NCBI GenBank assembly: GCA_964487565.1
Contig: CAZARN010000005.1
Location: 113,023 to 177,022 of the forward strand
Origin: Phil1 sp964487565
GTDB lineage: Bacteria; Bacillota; Clostridia; Christensenellales; CAG-138
DNA: 64,000 nt
Direction of reading: 5' to 3'
Positions 7,704 to 17,412 of this stretch are shown in pieces. Both the position numbers and the translations under genes were made by a program. The notes under the pieces were generated by a model. That model saw only the letters and a list, made by a program, of their open reading frames with translations, was not told the DNA's origin and searched no databases. Each line of letters starts with the position of its first letter. Within the stretch, counting starts at the first letter, position 1.

Positions 7704-8997
7704 TGCGGGCCGCCTCCTCCCTGGTGATGAGATCTATCCCTTCGCCCGAGCATATTGAGCGCACATGCTCGAACGCGCTCAGAAACGCGCCTTCGCTGTC
7801 CTCAAAGCATGGTTGAACGAGGCGCACCGTGTCACGATAGCATAACAGCGGCAGATACGCAAGCCCCGTGCAGCGCACGCGGCCGTCCCCGGCGCGGATG
7901 AGGGTGAGGCGCACGAAAACGCCGTATTCATTGTACTGTCGCGTCATGTTGGAAAGGAAGTTGCCCATGGAGTACGCGACGGGCACGCGCACGCTTTCGC
8001 CGTCGCGCATCGCCTCGCGCCATTCAAGCTCCTGCACCACATGGGGATGGCTGCCCATTATCGCGTCGACCCCGATCCCGATGAGCGCGTCCGCGTATCC
8101 GCGCTGCGTCCTGTTGCTCGAATTTTCATATTCGTTGCCCCAGTGCACGAGCGCGACCACAAATTCCGCGCCCGCGCCGCGGCAGGCGTCCGCCATCGCT
8201 TTCAGCTTTTCGGTGTCCGAAAGGCGCGCTATCGCATACCCGCGCTCCTCTTCGCCAAGGCCCGGCGTGCCGCTGTTGATGATATCGGTCGCAGCGATGA
8301 AGCCAACCTTTATGCCGTTCACCTCAAGAACGCGCGGCGAAGCGGCGTCCGCCGCGTCAAGATAGGTGCCAAGCTGCACGATGCCGGCCTCACGGATCAC
8401 CCGTGCCGTGCGGTAAAGCCCGTCCGCGCCCATATCAAGGCAGTGGTTGTTGACGCTTGAAAGCACGTCGAAGCCCGCGAGGGCAAGATCACGCGCGAAC
8501 TCGTCCGGCGCGTTGAAGCGCTGGTAAGGAGGTCTTGTGGGCGAGGGATTCGCCTCCGTGACGGGGGCCGCCGTGGCGCGCGGCTGCGTATAGCCGGCCT
8601 CGGCCCCTGCAAACGTACACTCGAAATTGCCGCACATGATATCCATCGCGCCGAAAAGGCCTGAAACGCCGGCGAAGCTTCGCGAAAAATCAAAGCCCGC
8701 GTCCATCTTCGCTTCCGTTATCTGGGAGGTCATCACCATTATGTCGCCCACAAAGCCGAGCTCAGCCGTCTGCGGCGTCGGTTCGGGCGTCGGTACCGGC
8801 GTCTGCGTCGGAGCGGTCGTCGGCGCGGGAGCGGGCGTCGGCGCGGGAGCGGGCGTCGCCGTTTGCCGCATCGTGGATACCGGCGCCTCGATCTCCACGG
8901 GCGCCTGCGGCGCGGTGGAAGCCGCCATGCCGCAGGCGCAGCATGAAAGCAGCGTCGTCATTATCGCGAGGGTAAGCTTTATGAGCGTTTTATCCAA
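7693..8997 (-). CDS. CapA/PgsA-family putative lipoprotein
   Basis: A 434-residue exported protein. The N-terminus is a short signal sequence with cysteines (LLSCCACG) suited to lipidation. A Pro/Thr/Ala-rich linker follows at about residues 45-75, then a PGA_cap metallophosphatase-like domain with GFVGDIMVM, GNFECTFAG, SSVNNHCLDMG, ALVHWGNEY and GSHPHVVQ. CapA-family proteins are linked to poly-gamma-glutamate capsule export or anchoring, but most are uncharacterised, and no capB/capC genes are nearby. The start is TTG 8997, with AGAGGA eight bases upstream. It overlaps prmC by 19 bases and prfA by 11, an unusual insertion into the prmC-prfA pair. Confidence 0.85.
   Translation of the reverse strand: MDKTLIKLTLAIMTTLLSCCACGMAASTAPQAPVEIEAPVSTMRQTATPAPAPTPAPAPTTAPTQTPVPTPEPTPQTAELGFVGDIMVMTSQITEAKMDAGFDFSRSFAGVSGLFGAMDIMCGNFECTFAGAEAGYTQPRATAAPVTEANPSPTRPPYQRFNAPDEFARDLALAGFDVLSSVNNHCLDMGADGLYRTARVIREAGIVQLGTYLDAADAASPRVLEVNGIKVGFIAATDIINSGTPGLGEEERGYAIARLSDTEKLKAMADACRGAGAEFVVALVHWGNEYENSSNRTQRGYADALIGIGVDAIMGSHPHVVQELEWREAMRDGESVRVPVAYSMGNFLSNMTRQYNEYGVFVRLTLIRAGDGRVRCTGLAYLPLLCYRDTVRLVQPCFEDSEGAFLSAFEHVRSICSGEGIDLITREEAARIAG
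8821..8856. repeat. Two tandem 18-bp repeats in the CapA-like gene
   Basis: The 18-mer at 8821-8838 is repeated exactly at 8839-8856. It encodes six residues of the Pro/Ala/Thr linker twice. Being in frame, expansion or contraction by slippage would only change linker length. Confidence 0.85.
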
Positions 8998-9806
8998 ATG
9001 ACAGTCCTCTCGATCCCGTTTATATCGCGCACAGCGTGCGACCCAACAAACATTTTTTCCACATCGGCAGCCTGTCCGCGGCCGACCTCCATCAAAAGCG
9101 CGCCGCCGGTTGCAAGGCGCACTGGGGCCTCGCGGCTCAGCCGCCTGTAAAAATCAAGGCCGTCCGCGCCGCCGTAAAGCGCGTTTTGCGGCTCAAAGGC
9201 AAGCTCCCGCTGGAGCGAGGCCATGTCCGCATCCGAAAGGTAGGGCGGGTTGCACACGATGATATCATAGCGCTGCTCCACGCCGCGAAAAAGGTCGGTT
9301 TGCAGGGCCTTCGCGTGAACGCCGTGCATATCTGCGTTTTCAAGCGCGAGGGCGAGCGCGTCATTTGAGATATCCGCAAGCGTCACGCTCACGCCCGCAA
9401 GCACCGCAAGCGCGACGCCTATGCAGCCCGTGCCGCAGCACATGTCAAGACAGCTTTTGTAAGCGTGTTCGCGGATGAGCGGCAGCGCCGCCTCGCAAAG
9501 CGTTTCCGTATCCTGCCGCGGGATGAGCGCGCGTTTGTCCACCTTGAACTCAAGCCCCATGAAATCCCACGTCCCGACGATGTATTGCAGCGGCTGTCCG
9601 TCAAGGCGCGCCCGTATCATGGCCTCAAGCGCGATGTGCGCGGACGCGGGGAAGGGTTCGGCGCGAAGCGCTGCGATATCGCGGCGATCCCGGCCGGAAG
9701 CCGCAGCAACAAGCTCGCGCGCCTCCGTAACGGCGTCCGCACCGGACACGGCCTCAAGCGCCGCCGAGGTCGAGCGAAGGACACGGCCGAAAGTCAGCTC
9801 CTCCAT
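8979..9806 (-). CDS. prmC: Release factor glutamine methyltransferase
   Basis: A 275-residue SAM-dependent methyltransferase that methylates the GGQ glutamine of release factors. The N-terminal helical substrate domain is followed by the Rossmann fold with LDMCCGTGCIGVALAV (SAM motif I) and the active-site IIVCNPPYLSDADM that defines the N5-glutamine methyltransferases. The substrate PrfA is encoded in the same operon. ATG 9806 has GGAGG about eight bases upstream and lies inside the 3' end of addA (13-base overlap). I see no missing motif. Confidence 0.96.
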   Translation of the reverse strand: MEELTFGRVLRSTSAALEAVSGADAVTEARELVAAASGRDRRDIAALRAEPFPASAHIALEAMIRARLDGQPLQYIVGTWDFMGLEFKVDKRALIPRQDTETLCEAALPLIREHAYKSCLDMCCGTGCIGVALAVLAGVSVTLADISNDALALALENADMHGVHAKALQTDLFRGVEQRYDIIVCNPPYLSDADMASLQRELAFEPQNALYGGADGLDFYRRLSREAPVRLATGGALLMEVGRGQAADVEKMFVGSHAVRDINGIERTVIWIKRS

Positions 9807-12800
9807 GATCCGTCGCCTCCCGTCGGCACGGCCGTGCCGAGCGTGAAAAGATAAATGTATTTTTCGCTTACGTTCCTGCCTGTCAGCCGTTCGAGCGCGC
9901 GACTGTAAAGCTCCACCTGACGGGCGTGCTTTGCGGCGGCCTCCGCCGGCGTTACGCCGTCAGGCACGGCGTCCGTCTTGTAATCGATCAGCACCCAGCT
10001 TCCGTTCTCAACAAAACAGCAGTCGATCACGCCCTGAAGGATCACATCCGCGTCATTATCCGCAACGCCCAGCTCCCGCGCGGGCAGCGCGAGGTTGAAT
10101 TCAAGCTCCCTTCGCACGCTTTCGGCCGCAACGAGCCTTTTGCCGATATCCGAGGCGAAAAACGCCGCCACCTTTTTTGCGTCGACCGCCTTTTCCTGCG
10201 CGGGGGAAAGAAACCCCGCGGCACAGAGGCGGGCCGCCTCGCCGTGCACGCTTTCTTCCGTGTGGGGCGCGAGCGTGATCCGCTGCATGAGGGCGTGGAA
10301 GGCCGTGCCGCGATCGGCGGCGCTCATTCGTTCCTCAAGGAGAAAATCCGGCGCTTCGCTCATGCGTATCTCGTGTCCGGCAAGACCCGTGACGCTGACC
10401 TTGCTTGCAAGCGAGGTGTCGGACGCAAATGCGTATTTGCGCTCGAATATGGCCGTGTCGGCCTCGACGAGCGCGGCCTCGCGCCTGAAGCGCGCGTACG
10501 CGGCCTCGTTCATGCGCCCCGAGGCGCCGTCATCCGCGGGGCCGAGGATGAGTTCCGTCTTTATCGGAAGCGCGCTTTCGGCGTCCGAAGCCGTATTTAG
10601 GCCGTATCGCTGCGCAAGCGCGGCGCCCTCCTTTGAGCGCAGCACGCACGCAAGGATCCATTGCGCGAAGCTGTGATACGAGGCGACGTCATGCGCGCAG
10701 GTGCCGTCCGCGGCGCTTGAAACGAGCGCGTCGCCATTCTGGGCCGCGGCGATCAGGATGAGTCTTTCCCTCGCGCGCGTCATGGCGACATACAGCACGC
10801 GCATCTCCTCCGCAAGATCCTTTTTGAGGCAAAGCGCCGTTATCGCGCGCGCGTAAAGGGACTGCGTGCGCACGCCCTCCATGTTGAAGCGCACGGCGAC
10901 GCCCGTATCCCGTTCCATAACGGTTTTTTCGCGTATTATGTTGTTGTTGAAGTTTTTGACGAGGCCGCCGATGATCACCACGGGGAATTCAAGCCCCTTG
11001 CTTGCGTGGATGCTCATCACGCGCACAACGTTCGCGCCCGCCGTCTGCGGCGCGCCCTCCGCGCCCGCGCGGCGCAGCCTGTCGGTATACTGCAAAAACG
11101 CGCCGAGCCCGCGCGCACCGGTGGATTCGAACACGCGCGCCTTTTCGCAAAGCGCGTCGAGGTTCGCTTCCCTCTGCCTGCCGCCAGGCAGCGCCTTGAG
11201 AAAGAGCGCGTAATCGGTTTCGTCCGTCAGCGCGCCGATGAGACTTTGAACGCTCATCAGCGAAGCTTCCCGCTGATATCTGTCGAGCTTTTCAATGAAT
11301 CCGCGCGCCTTTTCGCCGAGGGGCGTATCCTCGCCCGACGCGAGCGCAAGCGAATCGTAAAGCTGCCAGCCGTCCTCGTCCGCGGCGTTTTTGTCAGACG
11401 GCGCGTAAGCGCTTTTGAGCTCGATCAGCTCCTCCGTCGTGAATCCGCCTATCGGGGAGCGCAGCACCGCGGCCATGGGGATATTCAGCGTGCGGTTGTC
11501 GATTATGCGCAGCAGCTCGATGAATATGCGCACCTCGACCGCCTCGAAATAGCCTCCCGCAAGCTCGCCGTAAGCGGGTATGCCGCAGGCGCTGAGCGTC
11601 GAGAGCCATTCCTCCGCGCAGGACCTGTATGCGCGCAGCAGTATCGCGAAATCGGAATAGCGCAGCTTCCGGCTGAGGCCGTCAGTCTCGTCCGGAACGG
11701 TTTCGGTTTCCATCAGGGCGCGGATCCGGCGCGCGGCGATCACGGCCTCGGTATGCACGAGCGTCCTGGGCAGGGCTTCGCCCTCGTCGTCGTCATCACA
11801 GCCTTCGTCCGCGTCGCCTGCGGAAGAAGATTCGTCCGCATCATCGAAGGCCTCGTCGGTACCGGCCTCCTCAGGCTCCGCGAGCATGTCGCAAACAAGA
11901 AGCTCCGTGCGCGCTTCGACGGGCGCGTCTTCGCCCTGCGCCTCCTCGCGCGCGTGGATGAGCCGCGCGCGATCGTCATAATCAAGCTCGGCTGCGTCCG
12001 CGGTCATTATCCTTGAAAACACGCCGTTCACGGCGTCGATCACGCCCGGCGCGCTTCTGAAATTTTCACGAAGGTCGATCCTCTCGCCGCCGAGCCCCCT
12101 TGCGTAATCCACGCTCCGCCTGATGAAAAGCGCCGGCTCCGCGAGGCGGAAACGGTATATGGACTGCTTCACGTCCCCGACGAGGAAAAGGCCGCCGGGG
12201 TTTGCGACGGCGCGGATTATTTCCTCCTGCACGCCGTTGCAGTCCTGATATTCGTCCATGAATATGAACTTGAAGCGCCGTCTGTATTCCGCGGCCGTCG
12301 CCTCGCTGCCGAAAAGCGAAAGCGTCATGTGCTCCATATCGCCGTAATCGATCACGTTCTTCGCGCGTTTTTTGGCCGAAAAGCGCGCGTCAAAATCCAT
12401 CACCGCACTGCAAAGCTCGTCGATGAGGGGCTTTTGCGCCCTGATGAGCGCAGCCTCGGACTCCATATCCGCGCGCCAGACTTTGTTCGCTTCGCGTGCG
12501 ATCAGCTTTTTTAGGGCGTCCCTCGCTTTTTCCGCACGCGCGCGCAGCGGCGCGACAACGCCGCGCCATGTCATCTTGCGTCCGGCGGCGTGGGGCGGCG
12601 CGGAGAGCGCCTCCCGCAGCGCGTCGGGCGTTTCGCATATGAGCGCCCCGCGCGCGTGAAGGAGCTCCTCGTCGAGGAATGCGGCGGAGTTGGGCGCGTC
12701 CTTCGCAAGCGCGTCGCGCGCGGCCTGCAGCCTTGCCGCGGCGGCTGAGATCCGCCGCCTGCTTTGCGCGAGGAGAAAAAGCGTTTCGTCCGACGAGGCG

Positions 12801-13402
12801 AGCGTGTCCGCGCTTACATCGTATTTTTGGGCGGCGAAGCGCAGGAAGCGCTCCGGGTCGGCCTGCGCGCGGCAGAAGTCATAAAGTGAAGAAATGGCGC
12901 CGAAGGTTTCTTTCTCGCTGCCCATGGTCTGCATCAGCGAGGGAAAAGCGCCGTCCGGATCGCTGAGGCGCGTTTCGCAAAGCTCCTCGAACACCTCGTC
13001 GCGCATGAGGGAGATCTCGCTGTCGTCCGCAACGCGGAACGCGGGGTCGAGGCCGGCCTCGTTGAAATGGCGGCGCAGGACCTGGGTGCAGAAGGAATGG
13101 ATGGTGGAGATGGACGCGCTTTCGGCGGCGCGGGCTTCGGCGTTGAGGCGCGACGCGCTCTCCTCATCGGGCGCGTCCTCGGCCGCGGCGAAAAGCGCGC
13201 GGGAGATGCGTTTTTTCATCTCGTTTGCGGCGGCCACGGTGAAGGTCACGCAGAGTATGCTTTTTATACCGGCCCCTTCGCGCACGAGCCGCACGATGCG
13301 CTCGGTGAGCACGGCGGTTTTGCCGGAACCCGCGCCGGCGCTGACGAGTATGTCGCCCTCGTCGTTTATGGCGCGAAGCTGATCATTCGTCCACTTTGTC
13401 AT
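9794..13402 (-). CDS. addA: ATP-dependent helicase/nuclease subunit A
   Basis: A 1202-residue UvrD-type helicase with a C-terminal RecB-like nuclease, forming the AddAB end-resection complex that processes double-strand breaks for RecA. Motifs in order: SAGAGSGKTAVLTERI (Walker A) near residue 20; FIFMDEYQDCNGVQ (Walker B); GDVKQSIYRFRLAEP; VMSIHASKGLEFPVV; VAMTRARERLILI; and the nuclease motif VLIDYKTDAVPDG near residue 1160. The start ATG 13402 has GGGAAGG upstream and overlaps addB by 20 bases, pointing to translational coupling. An acidic insertion (Asp/Glu-rich, around residues 515-540) looks lineage-specific. A longer in-frame start at 13483 would overlap addB by 101 bases and is not preferred. 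Confidence 0.97.
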   Translation of the reverse strand: MTKWTNDQLRAINDEGDILVSAGAGSGKTAVLTERIVRLVREGAGIKSILCVTFTVAAANEMKKRISRALFAAAEDAPDEESASRLNAEARAAESASISTIHSFCTQVLRRHFNEAGLDPAFRVADDSEISLMRDEVFEELCETRLSDPDGAFPSLMQTMGSEKETFGAISSLYDFCRAQADPERFLRFAAQKYDVSADTLASSDETLFLLAQSRRRISAAAARLQAARDALAKDAPNSAAFLDEELLHARGALICETPDALREALSAPPHAAGRKMTWRGVVAPLRARAEKARDALKKLIAREANKVWRADMESEAALIRAQKPLIDELCSAVMDFDARFSAKKRAKNVIDYGDMEHMTLSLFGSEATAAEYRRRFKFIFMDEYQDCNGVQEEIIRAVANPGGLFLVGDVKQSIYRFRLAEPALFIRRSVDYARGLGGERIDLRENFRSAPGVIDAVNGVFSRIMTADAAELDYDDRARLIHAREEAQGEDAPVEARTELLVCDMLAEPEEAGTDEAFDDADESSSAGDADEGCDDDDEGEALPRTLVHTEAVIAARRIRALMETETVPDETDGLSRKLRYSDFAILLRAYRSCAEEWLSTLSACGIPAYGELAGGYFEAVEVRIFIELLRIIDNRTLNIPMAAVLRSPIGGFTTEELIELKSAYAPSDKNAADEDGWQLYDSLALASGEDTPLGEKARGFIEKLDRYQREASLMSVQSLIGALTDETDYALFLKALPGGRQREANLDALCEKARVFESTGARGLGAFLQYTDRLRRAGAEGAPQTAGANVVRVMSIHASKGLEFPVVIIGGLVKNFNNNIIREKTVMERDTGVAVRFNMEGVRTQSLYARAITALCLKKDLAEEMRVLYVAMTRARERLILIAAAQNGDALVSSAADGTCAHDVASYHSFAQWILACVLRSKEGAALAQRYGLNTASDAESALPIKTELILGPADDGASGRMNEAAYARFRREAALVEADTAIFERKYAFASDTSLASKVSVTGLAGHEIRMSEAPDFLLEERMSAADRGTAFHALMQRITLAPHTEESVHGEAARLCAAGFLSPAQEKAVDAKKVAAFFASDIGKRLVAAESVRRELEFNLALPARELGVADNDADVILQGVIDCCFVENGSWVLIDYKTDAVPDGVTPAEAAAKHARQVELYSRALERLTGRNVSEKYIYLFTLGTAVPTGGDGSWRS

Positions 13403-16400
13403 CGTTTTGAACCTTCCCGAAAAAGTCCTTTGCGCGCATACCCGGCACGCTTTTGTACACGCAGCCCGGCAGGGCGGGGTCAAAACCGCACACCGTCGCG
13501 TAATCGCAGTATTTGCACTCCGTGCGCTTCGCGCTGTAGCGCGCGGGTGCCGCGTCCGCCACGCCGGAGGTTATGGCCTCGGCCGTTTCGCGCGCCTTTT
13601 CAACAGCGTAACTGCGCGCGGCCTCGAATGCCGCCGCGTCGACCGTGCGGCCGCTCCTTATGCCGGGCATCGCCGTACCGGCCCCGCCGGCCTCGAGCAG
13701 CTCCGCGTCTTTAACGCTGAGGCCAGAAAGACGGAACTGCTTCATCAGCATGGCTTCGACGCTTTCCCTGTCGCCCGGGGCGACGGCCGGTTCCGTAACG
13801 CCCTGATAATACATGCCGGCGGCGCGCGCGACCGCCTCCTCCGTGCGGTTCACAGCGGTGAGCGCGGTTATATACAGCGGGAGCTGAAGCTTGAGCCCCA
13901 TGGCGAGATCGCCGAAGGAGAAGCCGGATGTTCCCGTTTTGTAATCGATTATTCTGATGTATTTGTCGCCCGCTTCGCTTTCAAAGCCGTCGATGCGGTC
14001 TATGCGGCCGGAAAGTATGCAGCGCCTGCCGTGCGCAAGCTCAAGCACGAGCGGCGGATATGCCCGACCGAAGCCGAAGGCCACCTCGCAGCCCTCAGGC
14101 ACAAAGCTGCCGGAGGCGAGCTGACGCACCACGGCGTGCGCCGTCATGCGGATCTTGCGCATCAGCCGCTCATACATCGCACGCCCGCGCGCGGTGTCGA
14201 AAAATACGCCGTTGTTATGCGCCGCGGCGATCGGCGGCGCCACCTCAAAGAGCATCGCGTCCGTTTCCTCATCGGTGATGAGCGAGGGGCTTTTGCCGCA
14301 TTCCACAAGCTTTTGCGTGAAGGCGCAGAGCGTTTCGTGGCAGAAAATGCCCTCGTCGGCCGCGCGTTCGCGATACTCCCGCCTTGGCGAGAGCATGAGC
14401 GCGTAGCGCGCGAAATGCTTGAACGGGCATGCGTTGAAGGTTTCAAGTCTCGTTGCGCTGCCGTATACGGTGTCGCCGTAAAGCATACGCGCAAGCTCCT
14501 CGCCGAATGGCTCGGGCGAGGAGGAATAAGCGAGCGCGCGTTCGATGCGCGAAAGCCTTTCGCGCCACGGTTCGTCTCCGCCCCTTGAGGCGAAAGCGGC
14601 GTAAAGCGCGCGCGTCCCGTCGCTCATCCCGCCACCGTCATAACCCGCGCGCAGCTCTCCGGCGAGCCGTTCAAGCGCGCTTTCGGGCGAAACGGGCGGC
14701 GCAGGCTCGATATCTGTCGCGGTATGCACGTCGCCGAATAGGGCGCGTATCCTGTCCGCGAGGGAGCAGGGCGCGCTGTCACGCCCGGTGAGCGGATACG
14801 ATATCAAAAGCATGTCGGAGGGCTTTGTTACCGCGCCGTAAACATCCGCAAGCTCCTTGTCCGCGCGCGAAAGCGTGTCCGGAAGCTCCGTGAGTCCCGC
14901 GGAGGAAAGGAGCCTTATCTCCTCGTCGTTTATCATCCCGTCGTCGTTGACGGATGCCGGGAACATGCCCTGCACCGCGCCGAGCACGATGAGCGCGCGA
15001 AGCGGACGCGCGCGGCTTCTGCCGAGGGAGCCGAGCAGGAGCTGATCGGCGGTGGTGGGTATCACGCCGACCTCATATGTTGAAACGCCTTCCTCAAAAA
15101 TATCGATGAAGCGCGCCGTTGAAAGCGGGGTATCGCCCATGATGGCATGGAGCTGGCTTATCAGCTCAAGGAGCATGTTGTATACCTGCGCTGTTTCCTC
15201 CATCAGCTCGAGCCTGCCCGCGAGGCGAAGCTCATCGGTGAGCGCAACGAGCCTTTCACGCAGCGAAACGGCCTGCATGTATTCATACAGCGCCGCGGCT
15301 TTGCCGGCGGCTGTACGCTGAGCGGACAATCCGGCGCGAAGCGCACTCAGCGGCTCCATGAGCTTCCTGCGCGCTTCCTCCGCGGCCTCCGGGGCGGAGG
15401 CGGGGAAGGGCTTTGTAAACATGCTGCCGCGCAGGTTGTGGGCGAGGATGTAGTTTTCAAATTCCTCGGTCTCGCGTTTGTCGACGCCGGCAAGGCCTGT
15501 CTTCGCGACGGCAAGCAGCTCCCGCGCGGGATATGAGCGCATCGCGGCCCGCTGCGCGGCGAGCACGAGCACCGCCGCCGGATACAGCGAAAGCGGATGC
15601 TTCGCGTCCGTGAAAAACGGTATGCCGCGCTTTTTCAGCGCGCGGCTCACAGGCTCGATATACTTTTCAAGATCGGCGGCGATCACGGCCATGTCGCGGT
15701 AACGCATGCCGGAATCCGCAAGCGAAAGCACGGTGTCCGCCGCGTATTCCGCTTCCGCGCGGATATCCGTGCCGGCAAAAAGGCGCACCGCGCCGCGCGA
15801 ATCGCCGGAAAACGGAACGAAAGGATATGCGAACGCCTCGTGTTCGAGATGCGCAAGCGCGGCTGAAGAATATCTGCTCCCTGCGTCCCGCTCCGGAAGA
15901 TAAACGTATTCGGCGGTCCTGCGCTTTTCAAGGGCTATGCCGCGCAGCCGCTCAAGCACCCGCGTTTCCGCGGTGAACACGGCGCTGTCCCTGCAACGGG
16001 AGGATGCGTCCGTCCTGAGGGCAACCGTGATGTGCGACGCAACGTCCATAAGCGACGCGATGATATCGTAAAGCTGTTCGCTGATAAGGTCGAATCCGTC
16101 GATCATGACTTCCGCGCCCGCAACGGAAGAGCCGGGCAGACAGGCGCAAAGCGCGGCAAAGGCATCCTCGGCGTCCATGTTGCGCCCGGCAAGGTGCGCT
16201 TCCGCCGCGGCATATATGAGGGAAAGATCGCGTATCTTTGCGCGAAGGGGCGATGTGTCCGGAAGCTTTTCCGCGGCGGCGGACAGCGCGTCCGGCGGTA
16301 TGTCAAAGCGTTTGCAGGCGGTGAAAAACTCATCGCATTTTTCGGAAAAGCCCTGTTTTTCATGCACGAGGGCGAATGCCGTCAGCTCGTTCGCGTGGTC

Positions 16401-16691
16401 CTCCGCGCATTTGCGGATGACCATCCTGCGGCCCTGACGGCTGAGAAAAACGCGCCGCTCGCCGGATTCCTTCAGCACGCGCCGCGCGAGAGTCGTGAAC
16501 GAGCATACCGTTATGTCGAGAAGACCGCCGAGACGCTCGCACAACGCGCGTTCCGTCTCGAAGGTGAACTGCTCCGGCACGACATAGAACAACATGCGCC
16601 CGGACGCGGCGAGTCCCTGCGCCCGGTCGAAAAGATATGCGCTTTTGCCCGCCCCGGCGCGGCCGAGGACGAAGGTAATGTCCGCGCCCAT
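13383..16691 (-). CDS. addB: ATP-dependent helicase/nuclease subunit B
   Basis: A 1102-residue partner of AddA. It opens with the Walker A motif FVLGRAGAGKSAYLF (residues 6-20). It ends with a RecB-family nuclease domain containing IRIIDYKTGTSGF and the iron-sulfur cluster cysteines that characterise AddB: one in FNACPFKHFARY and a group CKYCDYATVC at 1059-1068. All ligands needed for the 4Fe-4S cluster are present, so the subunit looks functional. The start overlaps the upstream thpR stop (TGATG) and the 3' end overlaps addA. AddB degrades the 5' strand and recognises Chi. Confidence 0.95.
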   Translation of the reverse strand: MGADITFVLGRAGAGKSAYLFDRAQGLAASGRMLFYVVPEQFTFETERALCERLGGLLDITVCSFTTLARRVLKESGERRVFLSRQGRRMVIRKCAEDHANELTAFALVHEKQGFSEKCDEFFTACKRFDIPPDALSAAAEKLPDTSPLRAKIRDLSLIYAAAEAHLAGRNMDAEDAFAALCACLPGSSVAGAEVMIDGFDLISEQLYDIIASLMDVASHITVALRTDASSRCRDSAVFTAETRVLERLRGIALEKRRTAEYVYLPERDAGSRYSSAALAHLEHEAFAYPFVPFSGDSRGAVRLFAGTDIRAEAEYAADTVLSLADSGMRYRDMAVIAADLEKYIEPVSRALKKRGIPFFTDAKHPLSLYPAAVLVLAAQRAAMRSYPARELLAVAKTGLAGVDKRETEEFENYILAHNLRGSMFTKPFPASAPEAAEEARRKLMEPLSALRAGLSAQRTAAGKAAALYEYMQAVSLRERLVALTDELRLAGRLELMEETAQVYNMLLELISQLHAIMGDTPLSTARFIDIFEEGVSTYEVGVIPTTADQLLLGSLGRSRARPLRALIVLGAVQGMFPASVNDDGMINDEEIRLLSSAGLTELPDTLSRADKELADVYGAVTKPSDMLLISYPLTGRDSAPCSLADRIRALFGDVHTATDIEPAPPVSPESALERLAGELRAGYDGGGMSDGTRALYAAFASRGGDEPWRERLSRIERALAYSSSPEPFGEELARMLYGDTVYGSATRLETFNACPFKHFARYALMLSPRREYRERAADEGIFCHETLCAFTQKLVECGKSPSLITDEETDAMLFEVAPPIAAAHNNGVFFDTARGRAMYERLMRKIRMTAHAVVRQLASGSFVPEGCEVAFGFGRAYPPLVLELAHGRRCILSGRIDRIDGFESEAGDKYIRIIDYKTGTSGFSFGDLAMGLKLQLPLYITALTAVNRTEEAVARAAGMYYQGVTEPAVAPGDRESVEAMLMKQFRLSGLSVKDAELLEAGGAGTAMPGIRSGRTVDAAAFEAARSYAVEKARETAEAITSGVADAAPARYSAKRTECKYCDYATVCGFDPALPGCVYKSVPGMRAKDFFGKVQNDDKVDE

Positions 16692-17224
16692 CAGAACGTC
16701 TCTTTGTGAAGCGCGCGATATGTCACGCGGCCCTCCTCGCGCACGCTCTCGAAAAGCGTTATGCCGAACACCGTCATTGAAGCGTTGGGCGAGAGCGCCT
16801 TCATCTCCGCGTCGGCAAGCTCGTCATGCTCCACGCTGCGCCCGAGGGTTATGTGCGGCGTGAAACGGCGGCGCTCCCTCGGGAAGCCGCGGTCGGAAAG
16901 GGCGCTTTCAAGCGATTCGTAAAGCGCGCGCAGCTCGTCAAGCTGGCCGCGTACCTCGAGCGTGGAGGCGCGGCTGCCGTTTTTTTCAAGGCTCATGTAT
17001 TTGCCAAGGTGCAGCGTGAACGGGCGGATCCCGCGCGAAGCCTCGTGCATGGCCTCAACGGCCTGCGCAAGATCGCGGCTTTCGCCGATAAAATGCAGCG
17101 TGATGTGGAAATTATCCTCAGGCACGAAGCGCCCGCCGCAGGAGAGGGTCTTGAGCTGCTTCTGTATACGGCCGACCTCCTGCCTGAACGATTTCGGCAG
17201 TTCTATCGCGATGAAAAGTCTCAT
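16691..17224 (-). CDS. thpR: RNA 2',3'-cyclic phosphodiesterase (2H family)
   Basis: A 177-residue member of the 2H phosphoesterase superfamily, formerly annotated as 2'-5' RNA ligase. Both active-site HxT motifs are visible: HITLHFIG near residue 41 and HITLGRSV near residue 125. The family opens 2',3'-cyclic phosphates on RNA ends; the physiological substrate is uncertain. The start ATG 17224 has GGAGG nine bases upstream and the stop overlaps the addB start. It is the first gene of the thpR-addB-addA-prmC-CapA-prfA run. Confidence 0.92.
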   Translation of the reverse strand: MRLFIAIELPKSFRQEVGRIQKQLKTLSCGGRFVPEDNFHITLHFIGESRDLAQAVEAMHEASRGIRPFTLHLGKYMSLEKNGSRASTLEVRGQLDELRALYESLESALSDRGFPRERRRFTPHITLGRSVEHDELADAEMKALSPNASMTVFGITLFESVREEGRVTYRALHKETF

Positions 17225-17367
17225 ATGTTTCAGCCTCCGTGGAATTATCTGTTTCCATTATATCATGCCGGGGGCCGAACGCCATCATAATTTGAAGCGG
17301 CACAAGCGCGGGAAAACCGCAATATGTCCGCCGTTCACATTTTTATAATTTATTTTGCGCCAAGGCA

Positions 17368-17376
17368 TGGTATAAT
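17368..17376 (+). promoter_or_regulatory. Extended -10 promoter element
   Basis: TGG-TATAAT (17368-17376) gives an extended -10 with a perfect hexamer. The -35 region (TTTATT) is weak. It lies 36 bases before the nucleotidyltransferase start. Confidence 0.55.
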
Positions 17377-17412
17377 CAGTAAAATCACATCGCATCGGAG
17401 GAAAAGTTCAAC

